Positions 44,168-54,980 are shown, numbered from the stretch's first letter. The stretch: DNA of 64,000 bases from JBHJHP01 sp042219825 (GCF_042219825.1 NZ_JBHJHQ010000004.1:434001-498000), one strand, 5' to 3'. Notes: generated by a model from the letters alone, not told the origin. Made by a program: numbers and translations.

Positions 44168-47100
44168 TTACTTAATAATTATCATTCTTTTGGTATCAAA
44201 TTGACCATCAACACCTAAACGATAATAATAAACGCCACTGTTAAGATCAGAAACGTTCATAACCTCTTTATGGGATCCCTGGTTTTGCTGTTGATTTACA
44301 ACATGATTGATTTCCTGTCCGTTTACATCCAGCAAAACCAGATTAACCTGTCCCGGATGGTTTAAACTGTAATTAATTGTAGTGGTTTTACTTGCAGGAT
44401 TTGGATAGTTCTGATTCAGGGCAAAGCCGTTATTCCGATCTGTCGTTGTGCCATTTATACTGCTGGTGATAAGCTTTTCAATGGCTAACGCATTGATTTT
44501 GGCATTATCCGTTACAGTAATAAGGTTTATATTCAGTGTTCCATCTGTCATCTCAACCGGAATGATAACATCATAGGCCACATCTTTGCCTACCTGCGCG
44601 AAAATATCAAGGTTCTCAATGACTCTTTTCCCTTCAACATTGACATTAAATAGCCTGCTATTGGGTGAGTTATGATAGATCTCTGCCATTTTAAGGATGA
44701 CGTTGTACTTTCCATTCTCCAAAGGAATATTGATACTGAATGTTCCAAATTGTTCCGTTTTATACAGCTCATCGTCTTCAGTTCCTGTGATGTTAGTTGA
44801 AGATGTTGAATACGATCTTCCACCTGAAACATATTGTGAAGGCATGGATAAATATTCTGTTCCATCAACTGCCGTATACGTATCGCCAAAATTGTATGCC
44901 TGAACAATAACACCTTCCTCTACGGACTGTGTTGCAGTTACCACTTCATCTGTTGGGGTGGAGATACCGAAAACATTATAACTTCGCAGGCGATAAGTAT
45001 ATTCGGTTGCTTCCTGTAATCCTATTTCGCTGTATGAGGTGACATCAGGCCCTAAAATAGCGAGCGTCTGGAAATTTCCGTCTACTTTTTTATCAACGAT
45101 ATAACCGAGCAGCTCTTCCGATGTTGCATTCCATGATAAATCGATCTGACTGGCACTGGATGAGGCCGCATTAAACCCGGTTGGAGTTGAAGGTGCATCA
45201 CCGCTTGTTATCCGGGTGTCTCCTTCTACCTGTACACTTATTCCTGAAGAAGGAATTGTTCCTGAATACGATATTTTAATGTGACTGAGATCTCCTTTAC
45301 CTGTACGTTCGTAAGCTACATCACTACCGTTAACCTGAACTTTGGATACTGAATTGTCACCTTCTGTGTATTTATCAGAAACATAAATTGCGTTCACCTG
45401 CACGTCGTAATCAGGCGTAAACGTTATGGTTTGGTTCTGGCCTGAATCTCCTGATGCCTTATAGCTTATTGTTACATATCCTTCAGGGGTAATGAGCGGA
45501 ATGCTATCCAATTCGCTGACTCCCTCAAATAGCTTAGGTTCAAGCCATAACTCTCCTGTGTACTGATTGTAGTGATAACCTGCAAGGTTATAAAAATTAC
45601 GCCAGAGAACAGGTGTACTGATATACTCATCAGAACCGTCTGTGGATGTTGCGATGTAGGTAGGTGTAGTCACTTTGGGTGGAACGCCTAATTCGTGATT
45701 AAATACCAGATTCCTGTTCAGGTAGTTGCGTTCGTACATGTCTTTTTGAAGAGCCAGCCAAACATCTGAACGGTTGGTCTGCAGGGCATAGCCTCCTAAA
45801 TGGGCAACAAGGTAAGGCTGCCATTCTGAATAAGAACCACCCGGCAACCCCATCCCTTTATTTACAGGATCATAGTAAACCAGCATGTTTATGAATAAGT
45901 TGTCCAGCTTTGATTTATCCCAAAATGGATTAATCTTTGAGTAATTGGCTATCCATAAGTTTACCATGGCACTTTCACAATAATTACCCAGGGGATAACT
46001 CTTGTCCAACCAACGGGCCTCAAAACCGGTAACTGCAGATTCCAATGCTGTGCTGTAAGTTGTTACCAGTTCAGTCTCACCTTTTATGGTTGCCAGTTCA
46101 GTCATCATCTTGTATGCAACAATAGATAAACCTGTGTTGTAGGCCTGTGAGTTTCCTCCCGCATCATATGTGCTCTCCGAAGTTTCAAATGTATAAGGAT
46201 ATTGAGTACTTCCGTACAATTTAATCTGATCCAGAATGCGCTGACCGGCTTTTTTTACATAAGGCCAGAAGTAATCCAGCTTTTCCTGATCAGCAGTGGC
46301 ATTAAACGTTTCATAAACAGATAAAATAAAACCACAGTTTAAATCCACCCATTTATCAATGGCTCTATAATCTTCATGTTCGGTATCATCCCAGCCTACA
46401 TAGTTGAAATAGGTTCCAAAATCGTGATGAATCTGACCCGCGTAGCTTGTTACATGTTGTGTTCGTGCCCACCATTCCAACTCCTTCCAGGCCAGTTCCG
46501 GATTAATCATGGTAAAGATCTGACGGGCATGCCACATCTGATCCATGGTTCCTTCAGGTTCCCATTGTCCTTCTGTATGACAGTAACGGCCGTCTTTGAA
46601 ATATACACTGTTGTTGACCAGTGTCGCTGTTGAATTCAGCGTTTGGTCAATTAGCCATTCCGGAAGGTTGGATGCACGCATACGGTTTACCAACGCTTCA
46701 GAATTCGCTTTGAAGGTATCGAATTTATCAAGCGCGGAAACAGCCACCTCTTTCGCACTGTTCCAGAGGTTTGTGTAGTAATAGTGGGAAATATCATCCG
46801 GTCGATACCATGCAAGTACGAATCGGACAGTTTTTGTTTCATTGGCAGTCAGGATCACTTTTGTTGCGACACTGTTGGTTGATCCGGAGATGGTATTATT
46901 ATATACTCCGGTTGTAGCATAATTCGCATCATTCCCGTAACTAATAACACCGGAATGATCGGGCGTAGAAGCTAATAGACAAAGTTCCGGACTGGCACCC
47001 GAAGCAATAAAGCCGGAATCAGTAATGCCCAGTGGATTTGATGCTGTAGTCAGCTGAAATGCAGGAGATACGGTGACCTCTGAAGCTTCAAGGTTTTGTA

Positions 47101-47521
47101 TTGTCATTTCACACATCATTGCCGGGTGGCACATATTATCAACCGAATACTGATCGTAAGCCATGTAAAGGGTCATGTTTACAGATACATTATTGATTTT
47201 CCCGAAATTCACCTTATGAAGTGGAAATATGGCGTCATCATCCACCCTGCCATTTGTAATAACAGCAGATAATAAATCATCTGTTTCTATAGCTATTCCT
47301 CTTTCGGTAAAGATTTTAAACTTTGCTCCGTTTAACGTCTTGTAATTACCGTTTCTGGTTGGTGATGTAAAGTTATAAGAGAATGTTCCGTTACCTGCCC
47401 TAAATTTAATGGCTCCCGTACCAATACCTCCCAAAGGAATACCGGTTGTTCCATCTGTTTTTCCGGATAAATTGATGCTTATAATTAAGAATACTGCAAG
47501 AATGATAGATATAAGTCGCAT
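44168..47521 (-). CDS. GH116-like glycoside hydrolase with Fn3, malectin and T9SS domains
   Basis: The 1117-residue protein has a signal peptide, then a GH116/DUF608 region (about 25-760): GIPLGGIGTGAIKFRAGNGT at 27-46, the signature of the GBA2-like N-terminal domain, and an (alpha/alpha)6 barrel with AAFNEW-like helices (WDDTEHEDYRAIDKWVDLN near 360-380). A fibronectin-III domain (about 775-865), a malectin-like domain (about 870-1005) and a T9SS tail (about 1030-1117; NYPNPASKTTTINYSLN) follow. GH116 enzymes hydrolyse beta-glucosides or beta-xylosides. The catalytic Glu and Asp were not individually confirmed. It lies upstream of GH3 in the probable operon. Confidence 0.8.
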   Translation of the reverse strand: MRLISIILAVFLIISINLSGKTDGTTGIPLGGIGTGAIKFRAGNGTFSYNFTSPTRNGNYKTLNGAKFKIFTERGIAIETDDLLSAVITNGRVDDDAIFPLHKVNFGKINNVSVNMTLYMAYDQYSVDNMCHPAMMCEMTIQNLEASEVTVSPAFQLTTASNPLGITDSGFIASGASPELCLLASTPDHSGVISYGNDANYATTGVYNNTISGSTNSVATKVILTANETKTVRFVLAWYRPDDISHYYYTNLWNSAKEVAVSALDKFDTFKANSEALVNRMRASNLPEWLIDQTLNSTATLVNNSVYFKDGRYCHTEGQWEPEGTMDQMWHARQIFTMINPELAWKELEWWARTQHVTSYAGQIHHDFGTYFNYVGWDDTEHEDYRAIDKWVDLNCGFILSVYETFNATADQEKLDYFWPYVKKAGQRILDQIKLYGSTQYPYTFETSESTYDAGGNSQAYNTGLSIVAYKMMTELATIKGETELVTTYSTALESAVTGFEARWLDKSYPLGNYCESAMVNLWIANYSKINPFWDKSKLDNLFINMLVYYDPVNKGMGLPGGSYSEWQPYLVAHLGGYALQTNRSDVWLALQKDMYERNYLNRNLVFNHELGVPPKVTTPTYIATSTDGSDEYISTPVLWRNFYNLAGYHYNQYTGELWLEPKLFEGVSELDSIPLITPEGYVTISYKASGDSGQNQTITFTPDYDVQVNAIYVSDKYTEGDNSVSKVQVNGSDVAYERTGKGDLSHIKISYSGTIPSSGISVQVEGDTRITSGDAPSTPTGFNAASSSASQIDLSWNATSEELLGYIVDKKVDGNFQTLAILGPDVTSYSEIGLQEATEYTYRLRSYNVFGISTPTDEVVTATQSVEEGVIVQAYNFGDTYTAVDGTEYLSMPSQYVSGGRSYSTSSTNITGTEDDELYKTEQFGTFSINIPLENGKYNVILKMAEIYHNSPNSRLFNVNVEGKRVIENLDIFAQVGKDVAYDVIIPVEMTDGTLNINLITVTDNAKINALAIEKLITSSINGTTTDRNNGFALNQNYPNPASKTTTINYSLNHPGQVNLVLLDVNGQEINHVVNQQQNQGSHKEVMNVSDLNSGVYYYRLGVDGQFDTKRMIIIK

Positions 47522-47720
47522 TACGAATTATTTATTGATTGCACAACTTAGCAATGATAATTCATTTAGCTGAATGGTTATGTTACTAAAATATCATTTT
47601 ATAGGAAAAATATACCGTATCAATTTTATAGTTAGTATTAGCAGTTTTACGATGGTTTAAACAAATATTTCACCAGTAACTTTTGAAAGAAATGGAGTAA
47701 AACGAATATTTTTTTTAGCG

Positions 47721-50700
47721 TTATTTACTGTTCCGTTTTTTTATTTCACTGGCGCTCATGTTGTATTTCTTCCGGATACATTTTCCAAAATAAGAAGCAT
47801 CGCTGAAACCGCATGCATATGCAATTTCTGTCACCGAAAGATTGCTTTCGGTCAAAAGCTGGTGGGCTCTTTTAAGTCGAATATCGTTAATAAATTCTTT
47901 AACTGTCATATTTGTCAGGGCAGACAGTTTTCTGTAAAGTTGCATCCGGCTTATTGACATTTCATTCATAAATAATTCTATGTCCAGATCCGGATTATCA
48001 ATATTTTCTTCAACTATTTTAAGGGCTTTCTGAATAAATTTCTCATCAGGCGATTCAATCTTAACGGTGGTTGGCTTTAATACCATCTCTCTGGAATATT
48101 TTTCTCTGAGTGATTCACGTAATGCCAACAAATTTTCAATTTTTGTCTGTAAGATAGATATGTCAAACGGCTTAGGAATATAATCATCCGCACCTTTCAT
48201 TAATCCCTCTAAAACACTCTCCTTGGAGGATAGGGCAGTCAAAAGAATGATGGGGATATGAGATGTTCTTTCATCTTTCTTCAGAATATCACACAACTCA
48301 TTCCCTTTCAGTCCGGGCATCATAACATCTGATATGATTATATCGGGAATGGTTTGAATGGCTATATCCAGACCGTTCTTCCCATTTGCAGCCTGGTATA
48401 CCCTGTACATTTTTTCGAAATGTGATTTTAAAAATGATCTGACATCATTATTATCTTCAACTATCAGAATAATTTTCCGGTCATCTGATTTATTTTCCTC
48501 AAAGGAAAGCTGTGAAGACTGATTCACGTTCTCTACAGGTACATTTTCTTCAATTATTAATGGTTCCTCCCTTAGCGGGATTAATATCGTAAAGGTTGTG
48601 CCTTTCCCTTCTTCACTTTCAACCATAATCCGTCCATTCAATAATTTAATAAGTTCTTTTGTGAATGCAAGACCTATGCCTGAACTGGTAGAGTTTTCAT
48701 GTTGACCAGAAAAGAAGCGGTTAAAAATATTTTCCAGGTTTTTTTCAGGAATGCCTATCCCTGTATCTTTAATCACAAATTGAAGATACTGATCATATAT
48801 ATCCTCATTAGGATCATTATTAAGAATAACGGAAATGATGAAGCTAATACTTCCTCCTCGTCTGTTATATTTAATTGCATTAGACAGCACATTGTCCAGG
48901 ATCTTTTTTAGCTTATCGGGATCAAAATCTGTTATCAATGTGTCTTTTACGCTTATAAACCGATATGTAAGCTCCGATTCATCCATCAGGTTCCTGAATG
49001 AATTAAACAAATCCCGTGAGAATTGAATGATGTCACCTTTTTTGTAATTCACCATTAGCATGCCTGATTCAAGTTTTCTGTAATCCAGCAGTTGTGTTAT
49101 CAGATTCATTAAATGGCGGGCATTTTTATGCATCAACAGCAGATTCTCTCGTATTACGGAGTCTTTAAAATCAAAATGCATAATCCTTTCCAAAGGACTT
49201 ATAATTAAGGTTAATGGTGTTTTTATTTCGTGCGAAATATTCGTAAAAAACTGAAGTTTAAGGGCATCAAGTTCATGTAATCGTTGTGCCTCTTTCTTTT
49301 CATATTCCAGGCTTTTACGTAATTCAAGTACTTTAAAAATATACCTGAAACTCAAGAAAATAATTAGGGCCAGCACAAGTGTTGCTGTAATATAAAACCA
49401 CGTGGTTTTGTAATAGGGCGGTTTTATTGTTAGTTTAAGAGATGCTCCCGTTGTATTCCATGTATTTTTGTTGTTACTGGCAATAACTCTGAATGTATAG
49501 TCACCGGGATCGAGATTGGTATATGTGGCACTTCTGTTTTCTGTTATTTCCGACCACTCATTATCAAATCCTTCGAGCTGATATCTGTATCGGTTTTTGG
49601 AACTGTTTGTATAATTTAGTGCGACAAATTCAAATGTCAGAAACCTGGAGTCAAAGGGTATATTTATGTCTGCTGTTGAATCCGATAAAATTTCCTTGTT
49701 CTCAAATGATTTATTGTATATTTTGAAGTCGGTTATATAAACAGGTGGTTTAAATGTATTTTCTTTAATATCTGAGGGGTTAAAAATGTTGAACCCGTTA
49801 ATTCCACCAAATATTAAGTTTCCTTCATTGGTTTTATACGATGCGCCATAATGAAACTGATCACCCTGTAATCCATCGATCCGGTAATAGTTATGAAATA
49901 TTTTATTTTTGGTATCAAAACATGAAAGACCATTGACCGTACTTATCCATAAATTATTGGTGTTGTCTTCAAGCATACAATACGTCAGGTTACTCGATAA
50001 TCCATCATTTTCGGTGTAATTTTTAATTTCTCCATTAATCTTATCATAGGCTACAACTCCTCTGTTTATGGTCATAATCCAAATACGACCGTTACTGTCT
50101 ACATAGAATCCCCTGGCATTTTCTTTAAATGTATTTATGATCCCAAAGCCAGGTCTGTATATTTTAATAACTTCAGATCCCAACCATAAGTCATTGTCTT
50201 TGTCAATGCCGATCCATGAAACACCGTTGACCATATCATCGAACTGCGGAAAATGTTTAAAGGTTTCTGTTACCGGATCAAACCGGTCCAGGCCGCTTGC
50301 CGTGGCAACCCATATGTTGTTTTTATGATCGATTTCGATGTCCCAAACGATATTATTCGAAATGCTGTTAGGATCGCTGGCATTATGCATCAGGACTTTT
50401 GATCTACCCTTATTTTGGTCATAAATGTTTAAACCACCATTAAATGTTCCTATTAAGATACTGTTCTTAAAAGGTTGAATGGCTTTAACGCAATTATTGC
50501 TTATCTTCTTATTTTCCGTTGTTAAATAAGAAAAGGTGCCTGTTTTGACATTAAGGATATTAACTCCGCCATTTTCGGTGCCAGACCATATTTTTCCGGA
50601 GGGATCTACCCAAAAACAATATATTTCACTGTTGTTTAAATATTTATTATTATCCGGTAGCGCTTTATAGGTTTTAAATACCTGTTTCCCCATCGACAAG

Positions 50701-51701
50701 TAACTGAGACCACCTCTGGTTCCAATCCATATGTCACCTTTCTGATCCATAAAGATGTTTACAATGGAATTATGAACCAGTGATTTTTCTTCTAAAAGAT
50801 CGTTTTGATACAATTGAAGTTTGTGGGTTGCATCGTCAAAATAATATAATCCACCCCTGGTTCCAATCCAAAAATTTCCATCCTTTGTTTGTAGAATTGA
50901 TCTTACCGTGTTATTTCTTTCCTGTTTATCATTGAATTGAAATCTTATGCCTCCTGGATTTTTATTATCAATCATAATAAGACCTTTTTCTCCGGTCCCG
51001 ATCCATTTTCTCTGCCGTGTATCAACCGTAATCTCAAAGATTTCATCATGTAAATCTGGGTTGATAGTTGAATAGTTTGTAATGATTTGAGACTTTAAAT
51101 TAAGCTGATCCAGGCCGGATCGTGTTCCGATCCATAAGATCGTATCGTTCTCAAGGGACAAAGTTCTGACATAATTGTCCGAAATTGAATTTTCTGCAGA
51201 TATTTTTCCCTGAGAATAATTTTGTAATACTGATTCTGTAAAATCAATTTTCCAGATTCCCGTTTTTGTTGCTGCCCATAAGTTGCTGTCCTTATCCTCA
51301 ACTAAATCTTTAACTGAACCATCAGTAAGTACAGATTTGTTATTTAATATAAGCCTTTCAAAAATATCCTTTTGTTTGTTGTATTTTACCAACCCATAAT
51401 CTTCAATGCATCCGTAAAGGGTATGATTTCTGCTTTCAAAGAAATTCCGGATTAAAAAATTTTTCACATAAGTTGAATCATCTGTGTAAATCCCGTACTC
51501 TTTGAACTTAACGCCGTCAAATTTTTGAATGCCCAATGCTGTGCCAATCCAAATCCAGCCTTCATTGTCCTGAAGAATACAGTTTACATAATTATCAGTC
51601 AGGCCATTCTCTGTTGTAATATTGTCAAAATACAATTTAGTATTTAATGAGAATGAAAACTGTAGTATAAATAAAAAGGAAGTAATAAAATAATTCCTCA
51701 T
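47721..51701 (-). CDS. Hybrid two-component system regulator (HTCS)
   Basis: The 1326-residue protein is the one-protein sensor-regulator of Bacteroidota glycan loci. N-terminal signal; a periplasmic two-propeller region (about 20-700; many NGL..N.V..I..D..G.IWIGT blades), a Y_Y_Y domain (about 705-775), one membrane helix (about 785-805), HisKA with FFTNISHEIKTPLTLI (phospho-His in ISHEIK), HATPase with NAIKYNRRGG and DTGIGIPEKN, a receiver domain with IISDVMMPG carrying the phospho-Asp, and a C-terminal AraC helix-turn-helix (about 1225-1322; SVTEIAYACGFSDASYFGK). It should sense oligosaccharides in the periplasm and switch on the neighbouring glycosidase genes. Confidence 0.95.
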   Translation of the reverse strand: MRNYFITSFLFILQFSFSLNTKLYFDNITTENGLTDNYVNCILQDNEGWIWIGTALGIQKFDGVKFKEYGIYTDDSTYVKNFLIRNFFESRNHTLYGCIEDYGLVKYNKQKDIFERLILNNKSVLTDGSVKDLVEDKDSNLWAATKTGIWKIDFTESVLQNYSQGKISAENSISDNYVRTLSLENDTILWIGTRSGLDQLNLKSQIITNYSTINPDLHDEIFEITVDTRQRKWIGTGEKGLIMIDNKNPGGIRFQFNDKQERNNTVRSILQTKDGNFWIGTRGGLYYFDDATHKLQLYQNDLLEEKSLVHNSIVNIFMDQKGDIWIGTRGGLSYLSMGKQVFKTYKALPDNNKYLNNSEIYCFWVDPSGKIWSGTENGGVNILNVKTGTFSYLTTENKKISNNCVKAIQPFKNSILIGTFNGGLNIYDQNKGRSKVLMHNASDPNSISNNIVWDIEIDHKNNIWVATASGLDRFDPVTETFKHFPQFDDMVNGVSWIGIDKDNDLWLGSEVIKIYRPGFGIINTFKENARGFYVDSNGRIWIMTINRGVVAYDKINGEIKNYTENDGLSSNLTYCMLEDNTNNLWISTVNGLSCFDTKNKIFHNYYRIDGLQGDQFHYGASYKTNEGNLIFGGINGFNIFNPSDIKENTFKPPVYITDFKIYNKSFENKEILSDSTADINIPFDSRFLTFEFVALNYTNSSKNRYRYQLEGFDNEWSEITENRSATYTNLDPGDYTFRVIASNNKNTWNTTGASLKLTIKPPYYKTTWFYITATLVLALIIFLSFRYIFKVLELRKSLEYEKKEAQRLHELDALKLQFFTNISHEIKTPLTLIISPLERIMHFDFKDSVIRENLLLMHKNARHLMNLITQLLDYRKLESGMLMVNYKKGDIIQFSRDLFNSFRNLMDESELTYRFISVKDTLITDFDPDKLKKILDNVLSNAIKYNRRGGSISFIISVILNNDPNEDIYDQYLQFVIKDTGIGIPEKNLENIFNRFFSGQHENSTSSGIGLAFTKELIKLLNGRIMVESEEGKGTTFTILIPLREEPLIIEENVPVENVNQSSQLSFEENKSDDRKIILIVEDNNDVRSFLKSHFEKMYRVYQAANGKNGLDIAIQTIPDIIISDVMMPGLKGNELCDILKKDERTSHIPIILLTALSSKESVLEGLMKGADDYIPKPFDISILQTKIENLLALRESLREKYSREMVLKPTTVKIESPDEKFIQKALKIVEENIDNPDLDIELFMNEMSISRMQLYRKLSALTNMTVKEFINDIRLKRAHQLLTESNLSVTEIAYACGFSDASYFGKCIRKKYNMSASEIKKRNSK

Positions 51702-51836
51702 GCTAATTTCCAGATTTTTTAAAAAGGTAAAATTAAAAATTATGAGAACTATTTCATCTTTTTGTAAAGAAATTGGGAAGGGACAGGTCGAAGATTATGG
51801 TACAAGTTTATCGTTTATCTTCATAAATTCTCGCAT

Positions 51837-52532
51837 TTAGTTATAGTTTTTCAACGATTCAATCAGTTTTTTCTTTTTAGGTTTTTCCAGGGTAAATGGT
51901 ACAACATAGAGAATTCCTGCAGTAAAAAGAATCATGTCATTATCCATAAATCCGTTTTTATTTGCTTTCTGATTATTGAATATGTAATAACCTAACAATC
52001 CTGTTGCAATGGAAAGCGATGCGTACTGAAGTATTTTTATGTTTTTTACCTGTGTTAAATATTTGCTTGAATATCCTGATTCGGAAAAATCCTGCATTAT
52101 GTTATTATAGTTCAGTTTTTTAATTTGATCATCGTTGAACTGATATTGTGTTAATCGTTCATTGCTGGTTCTGTGTTCTAATCCAAACGTAAAATTGTTA
52201 TGATAAATTTTCACCTTATCGGTTGAATCGGTTTTAAATGTCAGTTCTGTATACCTGAATTTACCTTTTTTATTCAAATTTATTTTGGATAGCTGTCTGA
52301 AGTTCCCTTCCTGATCGTAGCCTTTATAGCTTCTGATATCCTGCAATTTAATCTTTAAACCGGATGGATTATCAATCCTTACATATGGCTTGAATAATGT
52401 TGGAAATTCATTCAGTTTGATCCAGTCGGTTGTGATAATGCTATCCGATTCCAGGGTTATTTTTACCTGATTTTCCTGTGAAAAGCTATATATATTTATA
52501 AAAAGTAGAATTCCACTTAGTAATTGTTTCAT
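51837..52532 (-). CDS. Exported protein, unknown function
   Basis: A 231-residue protein with a signal peptide (MKQLLSGILLFINIYSFSQ), a beta-rich segment (about 25-125), and near the C-terminus two hydrophobic segments (ILQYASLSIATGLLGYYIF and MILFTAGILYVVPFTL) that could be membrane spans, followed by a basic tail (KPKKKKLIE). I recognise no family. It follows the HTCS gene on the same strand 135 nt upstream-wise and is probably independent. Nothing indicates its role. Confidence 0.6.
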   Translation of the reverse strand: MKQLLSGILLFINIYSFSQENQVKITLESDSIITTDWIKLNEFPTLFKPYVRIDNPSGLKIKLQDIRSYKGYDQEGNFRQLSKINLNKKGKFRYTELTFKTDSTDKVKIYHNNFTFGLEHRTSNERLTQYQFNDDQIKKLNYNNIMQDFSESGYSSKYLTQVKNIKILQYASLSIATGLLGYYIFNNQKANKNGFMDNDMILFTAGILYVVPFTLEKPKKKKLIESLKNYN

Positions 52533-52883
52533 ATGTATGGGTCTGTTATAAATAAAAATAATGTTTTTAGCGGTTACTTTAAAAATGTGAACGAATCATT
52601 CTCATATGTAAAAAGTGTTATTAATTTCCAATACTTTGCCGTGATTGTCTGTAACGATTTACGGTTCTGTCTGTAAAAAGCAGCTTTACATATACTTTAT
52701 TTTTTTCAGATTCATTGCATAAAACAGGAACAGGTCATTTCAGGAATTAAAAATATAAAATAAATTTTGAACTGGGGGTTCTTAATGGAAATATATAAAA
52801 AAAGATCCCTCTCATTGGGGCTGAGAGGGATCAGATTTTGGGTAATTACATAGAGAATTAACGCCTGTTTGAATGTAGAAAGG
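52533..52883. other. Intergenic region
   Basis: 351 nt with no convincing gene. It contains the terminator at 52804-52832 for the small membrane-protein gene and AT-rich sequence otherwise. Confidence 0.5.
52804..52832 (-). terminator. Terminator of the small membrane-protein gene
   Basis: An 11-bp perfect stem (GATCCCTCTCA / TGAGAGGGATC) with a 7-nt loop; on the minus strand it is followed by seven T. It lies about 50 nt past the stop at 52884. Confidence 0.85.
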
Positions 52884-53234
52884 TTATGAGTTTAAATTAA
52901 CTTCTTTTTCATTAAGTAAGTAAATAATTACCATTGCCGGTATCAGACTCATTAAAATCAATCGTAAGAACGATGTCTCATAATTGAAATAAATAAGTAC
53001 ACCAACTGTTGTGTAGAAGAGCAGGCATCCATTAATGGCCGTGGCCAGGTTGCCTCTTTTACGGGTCATTATCTTAGCCGAAAAGTGTGATAATGCAGGA
53101 ACTATAAAGAACCAAAACACAATCACAGAAAACAAATTCCAGCTTATAACCGTGGAGTAGAGCAGAAACGCGCCCAACAACACTACCAACACAAATAGCA
53201 CGGTTATTAATCTACGGGTTACTCGGGTTATCAT
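52884..53234 (-). CDS. Small membrane protein, four helices
   Basis: A 116-residue protein with four hydrophobic segments (LITVLFVLVVLLGAFLLYS; LFSVIVFWFFIVPALS; GCLLFYTTVGVLIY; LRLILMSLIPAMVIIYLL) and short basic loops. It has no recognised family. It is flanked by its own terminator and lies alone. Confidence 0.7.
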   Translation of the reverse strand: MITRVTRRLITVLFVLVVLLGAFLLYSTVISWNLFSVIVFWFFIVPALSHFSAKIMTRKRGNLATAINGCLLFYTTVGVLIYFNYETSFLRLILMSLIPAMVIIYLLNEKEVNLNS

Positions 53235-53517
53235 AATTAGTGATTTACAGTTTCTATTATGACATCCTTTTTAAAAAATCCCTTAGTCGAAAGTGTACTT
53301 TTTGTATAAAATCTAAATAAAAATTACGATACTTGTGTAAGTATTTGATAGACAGTATTTATAATTGGAGGTTTGTGACATAAAAATTAAAATCAGAAAG
53401 AAAAAGGTAGTTTTTTATTGGTGAAAAAGGGGCTCATATCCTAAATATATTCGAGGTTTGAGTTACCTCTGAAATTAGAAAATTACAATTAAAGAATATA
53501 TTAAATTGCTTCAGATA

Positions 53518-54465
53518 CTAAAAATCTGTTATCACAAATTTACTTCTTATCACTATTGAATTATCCGTGTCATACAGGATGATCAGGTATAACCCATGAT
53601 GTAGATTACATATATCTATCACACTGGATGCTGTACTTCCGGTTTGAACAACTTTACCTGAAAGATTATAAATATTGAAGTGCGCTTTGGTGTTATTAAG
53701 GTTTTTCAGTGTTAGTATTCTTTCTGATGGATTGAGGACAACATCCGGCGTATCTTCAGGCTTGGGGACATTAATTTTATCGTCTTTCCATACTATTGTA
53801 GCTTCGCACGAATCTGCTATACCTGTTTCATAGGCGCCAATCACACCATCGGAATAACACCGGAGACCTTTGCTCATATTTGCATCACAAGCTTCGGCCC
53901 CGAATGGAATGTAGTTAAACATATAATGAATATCCCCAAGACGTTCTATTATTTTAGATTGATAAGGGTAAGATTCATCCTCGCCATTATAAGAGATTCT
54001 TTTGTAAGTCACGTGTAATTCTTTAAGAGCATTATCGTTTATAGTTAAGGTTTTAATTGAATCTACGTGAATTCTTACAGTATCTACATCATCTCCGGAA
54101 TCATGTAAAACCTTAAATTGCCATGAATCATTCTGCGTTGCACTAAAGTCATATAACAACTGGAATTCATTAAAACTGGGATCCCAGAAAAAAATAGAAT
54201 CATTTCTTTCAAACATATATTCAATGTCAGGTCTGTCGTTGCAATGAATCTTATGGTGTTTTGTTATTTTTTTGCACATTATCCCCATAAAAACAGTGTC
54301 CTTTTCAACCTCAAATTTAATAAAGCCTTCCAGTAGCGGAAATGAATCAAAGTAATCTTCGGAGTAATGCCATGTGGCACCTACGGGAGCCCATTCCTGT
54401 GCATATATTGCAGTACTTAACAACACAGAGCATATAAGCAGTAATATTTTAGTGTGTTTCGACAT
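53518..54465 (-). CDS. Secreted protein with T9SS sorting domain, unknown function
   Basis: A 315-residue protein: signal peptide (KILLLICSVLLSTAIYAQ), a beta-rich domain starting EWAPVGATWHYSEDYFDSFP and containing several Cys, and a C-terminal sorting domain (about 245-315; VVLNPSERILTLKNLN and FNIYNLSGKVVQTG). I see no enzyme motif. It is the last gene of a likely four-gene operon (55854, 54981, 54493, 53518), 27 nt after the DinB-like gene. Such short T9SS proteins are often surface or cargo proteins of unknown use. Confidence 0.78.
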   Translation of the reverse strand: MSKHTKILLLICSVLLSTAIYAQEWAPVGATWHYSEDYFDSFPLLEGFIKFEVEKDTVFMGIMCKKITKHHKIHCNDRPDIEYMFERNDSIFFWDPSFNEFQLLYDFSATQNDSWQFKVLHDSGDDVDTVRIHVDSIKTLTINDNALKELHVTYKRISYNGEDESYPYQSKIIERLGDIHYMFNYIPFGAEACDANMSKGLRCYSDGVIGAYETGIADSCEATIVWKDDKINVPKPEDTPDVVLNPSERILTLKNLNNTKAHFNIYNLSGKVVQTGSTASSVIDICNLHHGLYLIILYDTDNSIVIRSKFVITDF

Positions 54466-54492
54466 AGTTCCGGTGAATTAGAGATCAACTGT

Positions 54493-54975
54493 CTATTTTT
54501 CTAAAAGTTCTGTAATCTCATCCATATGCAGATGCATATGGCGCAAAAAGTCAGGAATCATTTCTTTTAATGAAACCATTTCATCAGCTTTGCCTGCAAT
54601 CCAAACATTTTCCAACTTTTCAGGGTTAACGTTTTCTATTATATGAGCCAGGTGGAGATGGGTATATTTCCACAACTGAACCAGGTTGAACCAATCTTCT
54701 TCTTCATAATTTTGTATCGCAATCCAGCGGTCGTTATTGCCGTGTGTGGCATAATTCGGAAACTCCAGTGGATTTTCACGGTATTGCAGGTGTATAATGC
54801 GGTGTGTATTATTGGATGCAGAATCAATCATGTGGCCCAGTATCTGTTTGATATTTCGGTTCTGACTGTTTCTTCTGTTGCAAATTAAATCATCCTGCAG
54901 AGACAAAAGTCTTGTTTCCCACTTTTCAAGTTGTGCCTGTATGCCATTTACTACCAGTTCAAATTCTGAAATCAT
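54493..54975 (-). CDS. DinB-superfamily protein
   Basis: A 160-residue soluble four-helix protein. Typical DinB/YfiT features are present: QILGHMIDSASNNTHRI near 45-60 and FLRHMHLHMDEITELL at the end (His144 and His148 region) would form a metal site. Such proteins are thiol- or metal-dependent enzymes of uncertain reaction. It starts 5 nt after the stop of the repeat lipoprotein gene and is followed 27 nt later by the T9SS gene, so it belongs to that operon. Confidence 0.82.
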   Translation of the reverse strand: MISEFELVVNGIQAQLEKWETRLLSLQDDLICNRRNSQNRNIKQILGHMIDSASNNTHRIIHLQYRENPLEFPNYATHGNNDRWIAIQNYEEEDWFNLVQLWKYTHLHLAHIIENVNPEKLENVWIAGKADEMVSLKEMIPDFLRHMHLHMDEITELLEK

Positions 54976-54980
54976 ATATG

